7,195 nt of DNA from Treponema sp. (GTDB taxonomy: Bacteria; Spirochaetota; Spirochaetia; Treponematales; Treponemataceae), in the NCBI GenBank assembly GCA_017622055.1, contig JAGARY010000256.1, positions 1-7,195 of the forward strand, written 5' to 3'. Every line of letters starts with the position of its first letter. Position 1 is the stretch's first letter. Shown in pieces: positions 5,397 to 7,195 of the stretch. Below the pieces are notes generated by a model that had not been told where the DNA came from, ran no database searches, and saw nothing but the letters and a program-made list of their open reading frames with translations. The translations under genes were made by a program, and so were the position numbers.

Positions 5397-5948
5397 TTAT
5401 CTCCAAGAAATTTCTTTTATGCTTATAACTAATTTATCAGCAATTTCTTGCTTCCCTATAAAATATTGAATCCCAAGATTTTCTGGTTCAAGATAACCAA
5501 GTAACTTCTCTTTTGCTTCATCAGAACCTACTTTACCATAAAATCCTCGCCAATAAGAATTCAAACATAACAATGTATCATCATCTGCGGTTGGCCCAAT
5601 AACAACATCAAAATTGTGGGGAATTCCTCCTTGCTCTCTACATAAAAGTATAAAATCTAACCATTCCGCATTTGCAAAATCAAATTGTTTTACATTTAGT
5701 GTTTTTAAATAATCAGTATCAATAGTAAGTTCATATAATATTTCAGCAAATTGATCTTTTTCAAGATTCGGTCTACGAGCAATCATCTCTTTATATTTTT
5801 TGTGCATCATTCCAATTGCTTGATTTTTGGAAACAGCCATATAAAATCCTTTACCAAAATCTTTTCTATTTCTTCCCTTATTGACTTCAATTTTAGAAAA
5901 TGTTTGAGCCGTTCCATGGTATAAAACAAATCTATCTTGCTGCGACAT
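5397..5948 (-). CDS. DUF3990 protein, ADP-ribosyltransferase superfamily, probable toxin
   Basis: This 183-residue protein matches DUF3990, which I know as a member of the ADP-ribosyltransferase clan. LYHGT (9-13) gives H11 at the first catalytic position, as in H-Y-E type enzymes. KDFGKGFYMA (29-38) gives Y36 at the second. WLDFILLCR (96-104) and DVVIGPTADDD (114-124) are family hallmarks. QYFIGKQEIADKL near 161 lies where the third catalytic residue (here Q161 or nearby) is expected. The inferred reaction is transfer of ADP-ribose from NAD to an unknown macromolecule. There is no secretion signal, so it would act in the producing cell unless exported another way. It overlaps the DUF3791 gene by 17 bases, and its only ribosome-site-like sequence is a distant GGGGA, so coupled translation is likely. 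The function as a toxin is inferred from family and context. Confidence 0.8.
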   Translation of the reverse strand: MSQQDRFVLYHGTAQTFSKIEVNKGRNRKDFGKGFYMAVSKNQAIGMMHKKYKEMIARRPNLEKDQFAEILYELTIDTDYLKTLNVKQFDFANAEWLDFILLCREQGGIPHNFDVVIGPTADDDTLLCLNSYWRGFYGKVGSDEAKEKLLGYLEPENLGIQYFIGKQEIADKLVISIKEISWR

Positions 5949-6144
5949 AAGAATCTATTTCCCCTACCATTTCTTCAGGTGTCATTGAATCAAAAATATC
6001 TGGATATTCCCCAACAAATTTTATGATATTGAATTTTTTATCTAACTCTAAAAATTGTTCAGTAGTTAACGAATGTTGTTTTTTATAATTTTCAGTAACG
6101 AGATACATAATATAAATTGTGTTATTCAATCTTTTTTCATTCAT
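5932..6144 (-). CDS. DUF3791 protein, likely antitoxin or partner of the DUF3990 enzyme
   Basis: This 70-residue protein fits the DUF3791 pattern: a first helix ending in YLVTENYKKQHSLTTEQFLELDKKF, a central FVGEYPDIFDSMTPEEMV and a closing EIDSYV. The frame is open to an ATG at 6159, but GGAGG lies within those first codons, and the predicted transcript starts about there. The ATG at 6144, six bases after GGAGG, is therefore the start. It is the first gene of a three-gene operon and overlaps the DUF3990 gene by 17 bases. DUF3791 and DUF3990 genes are commonly neighbours. The antitoxin role is inference; the molecular action is unknown. Confidence 0.78.
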   Translation of the reverse strand: MNEKRLNNTIYIMYLVTENYKKQHSLTTEQFLELDKKFNIIKFVGEYPDIFDSMTPEEMVGEIDSYVAAR

Positions 6145-6165
6145 TTTGTACCTCCACATAATATA

Positions 6166-6194
6166 AATATATCATGAAAATAAAAATAAGTTAA
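6166..6194 (-). promoter_or_regulatory. Promoter of the DUF3791/DUF3990 operon
   Basis: Read on the minus strand, TTAACT (6194-6189) and TATATT (6171-6166) are 17 bases apart. Transcription should start close to 6159, leaving a short leader that contains the GGAGG of the first gene. Confidence 0.6.
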
Positions 6195-6253
6195 ATCGTT
6201 TTTGTGTGAAGCATGTTATAAGTTCAATTAACAGAAAAATCCCCTCCCCGAAT

Positions 6254-6817
6254 TCACATCTCCCCGCACCAAGCCACATTCCACTTTCCGCCGCGACGCT
6301 CAAAAATGGCCACGTTATCTACGGGAAAATCTTCCACAAGATTCAATTCATTCATCACCTGCAATGCGGCAACCGAAGCTCCAGAAGGAATGTCTCTGTT
6401 TGCCACTGTCAAATGAGGCGTAAAAGGTCTTTTGTCTTTTTTTGTACATCCAGGAGCCGCCTTCAAAACCGCCCCAAGGACTTTGTCTCGCAATTTGGTC
6501 CAGTTTTCGTTTGGAATCACCTTTGCAAAAATCGTTCTGTCGCCAAAAGCATCAAAGTTTTCTATGTGGCCATCAAATTTCAGCTCACTTCCCGCCAAAA
6601 TCACTTCTTTTTCAATAGCCATTGCCAAATCCTTTGTAGAAAATTCCTCTGGCAAGTGAAAAGATGGCACCAAAGTCACGTGAATAGGCGTTCTATACCC
6701 AGACTTGCACCCGTACGCTTCGTTCATATATCGTCTGCAATCTTCCAGCGTGGCCCTAATATCCTCTGGAACCAAAACCCCAATAAAATGTGTCTGTTGA
6801 ATAAAATCTGTTTTCAT
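6254..6817 (-). CDS. 2H phosphoesterase, 2'-5' RNA ligase / RNA 2',3'-cyclic phosphodiesterase family
   Basis: This 187-residue protein has the two signature H-x-T-x motifs of the 2H superfamily: HVTL at 46-49 and HLTV at 135-138, the second preceded by RPFTP as in LigT/ThpR proteins. Length fits the family (about 180-190). Family members open or form 2',5' or 2',3'-cyclic phosphate bonds in RNA, and some relatives act on cyclic nucleotide derivatives; substrate here is unknown. The ATG at 6817 is chosen because it gives the normal N-terminus (THFIGVLVPEDI). A TTG at 6883 extends the frame without a ribosome site. No Shine-Dalgarno precedes 6817, and the best promoter implies a very short leader. 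It is more GC-rich than the downstream toxin-like operon, from which it is separated by 109 bases containing that operon's promoter. Confidence 0.85.
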   Translation of the reverse strand: MKTDFIQQTHFIGVLVPEDIRATLEDCRRYMNEAYGCKSGYRTPIHVTLVPSFHLPEEFSTKDLAMAIEKEVILAGSELKFDGHIENFDAFGDRTIFAKVIPNENWTKLRDKVLGAVLKAAPGCTKKDKRPFTPHLTVANRDIPSGASVAALQVMNELNLVEDFPVDNVAIFERRGGKWNVAWCGEM

Positions 6818-6825
6818 ACAAAAAT

Positions 6826-6854
6826 AATCTACATTGTAAAAGTAAAGTTGTAAA
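6826..6854 (-). promoter_or_regulatory. Possible promoter of the 2H phosphoesterase gene
   Basis: On the minus strand TTTACA (6854-6849) and TAGATT (6831-6826) are 17 bases apart. Initiation would fall almost at the ATG at 6817, which fits the lack of a ribosome site and suggests a leaderless or nearly leaderless message. Confidence 0.4.
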
Positions 6855-6901
6855 TACGTCCGGTTAAGGGATACGACCTTCAAGCCATTGACTCGGCCGT
6901 T

Positions 6902-6926
6902 TTTAGAGTTTTATATAAACTCTAAA
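6902..6926. repeat. Perfect 10-bp inverted repeat
   Basis: TTTAGAGTTT (6902-6911) and AAACTCTAAA (6917-6926) flank a 5-base loop. No T run follows on either strand, so it is not a standard terminator. It lies about 50-75 bases upstream of the phosphoesterase promoter and could be an operator or the edge of the noncoding element to its right. Confidence 0.5.
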
Positions 6927-6927
6927 T

Positions 6928-7046
6928 ATAAGGAGGGGAAAGCCTCGCTAGAAACTTCACACATTCGTGCTCGTTGCGAGAACCCCTCGCTCCAAAGTCC
7001 TCGCTTTCGCTCCGGTCTTTTCCGCTACCCCTTCTCCTAGGTGATA
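6928..7046. repeat. GC-richer noncoding segment with repeated CTCGCT motifs
   Basis: CTCGCT occurs at 6944-6949, 6986-6991 and 7000-7005, with related TTCGCTCC near 7006-7013 and a small CTCG-TTG-CGAG hairpin at 6970-6980. The ends are roughly complementary: GGAGGGGAAAG (6932-6942) against the TTTTCC and CCCCTTCTCC near 7018-7038. No frame is convincingly coding. It resembles dispersed intergenic repeats of spirochaete genomes; copy number elsewhere cannot be seen here. Confidence 0.4.
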
Positions 7047-7052
7047 AAATAA

Positions 7053-7092
7053 AAGCCGTTAAAAACAATGCGACCAAGCATTGTTTAGGCTT
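7053..7092 (-). terminator. Hairpin, probable minus-strand terminator
   Basis: AAACAATGC (7063-7071) pairs exactly with GCATTGTTT (7078-7086) over a 6-base loop. AAGCC (7053-7057) and GGCTT (7088-7092) add an outer stem. Read on the minus strand the inner stem runs into TTTTT at 7065-7061 and a T-rich tail, so it would end a gene entering from beyond the right edge. Confidence 0.5.
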
Positions 7093-7195
7093 CACTTATG
7101 AATAGCCCCTAAACCCCGAAAAAAACTTCATCTGTCAAAGTATTTTTTCTAGAAAAACCTAAAATAATATAGTATTATTATAATAGAAAATATAC
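7093..7195. other. AT-rich noncoding right end with palindromes
   Basis: No gene is seen. CCCC-TAAA-CCCC repeats at 7107-7118. TTTTTCTAGAAAAA (7144-7157) is a perfect palindrome, and AATAATA/TATTATT (7163-7169, 7173-7179) form a hairpin overlapping a TATAAT (7179-7184) on the plus strand. A minus-strand TTGACA (7138-7133) has no matching -10. Confidence 0.35.

Noticed and set aside
6157..6159. ATG at 6159 as start of the DUF3791 gene
   Set aside because: The GGAGG ribosome site lies inside its first codons and the predicted transcript starts about there; ATG at 6144 has ideal spacing.
6206..6853. Long plus-strand ORF opposite the 2H phosphoesterase
   Set aside because: It mirrors the real gene, which has both H-x-T-x motifs. 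The opposite frame is rich in H, R, S and N with no recognisable domain.
6884..7195. tRNA or small protein gene in the right-hand noncoding region
   Set aside because: No cloverleaf with a T-loop GTTCGA-type motif was found, and the possible frames are short, lack ribosome sites and contain simple CTCGCT-derived repeats.

Overview
The window is AT-rich, densely coded bacterial DNA. Promoters are of the ordinary sigma-70 kind (for example TTGATT-N17-TAATAT) and most genes have clear Shine-Dalgarno sites. One protein joins an HU-like domain to a DUF4469 domain, a pairing I associate with Treponema and Bacteroidetes. With -35/-10 promoters and strong ribosome sites, a host-associated Treponema-like spirochaete is the best guess, held with moderate confidence. 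No rRNA, tRNA, transposase or CRISPR array is visible. The gene content (restriction-like operon, XRE/ImmA pair, ADP-ribosyltransferase-like toxin cassette) looks like a defence or accessory island.

Left part, minus strand (1-2515): a two-gene operon. First comes a 333-residue protein resembling proteins annotated as restriction endonuclease subunit M. One base later begins a large protein with an N-terminal GIY-YIG/T5orf172-like domain and an SF2 helicase core, which runs off the left edge after 504 residues. The M-like protein has an FTP motif and a motif-II-like segment, but a degenerate motif I and no NPPY/DPPY motif.

Divergent gap (2516-3021): the plus strand is almost free of G for about 300 bases. 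It holds a strictly phased 22-bp imperfect tandem repeat (six units in register, about two more degenerate ones), then a good promoter and a 5' leader with two stem-loops. This drives the plus-strand operon at 3022-4054, an XRE helix-turn-helix regulator overlapping an ImmA/IrrE-type zinc peptidase. The layout suggests, without proving, that this regulator/peptidase pair acts at the shared intergenic region.

Middle (4055-5142): two hairpins nested inside an outer inverted repeat end the XRE/ImmA operon. The HU-DUF4469 gene follows, probably a nucleoid-type DNA-binding protein, and just after its stop lies a run of 12 C.

Right part, minus strand (5143-6817): a compact three-gene operon encodes DUF3791, a DUF3990 protein of the ADP-ribosyltransferase superfamily, and an 82-residue unknown protein. 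It has its own promoter and overlapping or near-touching genes, and reads as a toxin-antitoxin-like cassette. Upstream of it on the same strand is a 2H phosphoesterase (2'-5' RNA ligase/ThpR family).

The last 380 bases are noncoding: a perfect hairpin, a GC-richer stretch repeating CTCGCT, a minus-strand terminator-like hairpin and an AT-rich palindromic end. The candidates for something poorly described are the restriction-like pair with its 22-bp repeat array, and the DUF3791/DUF3990/small-protein cassette.
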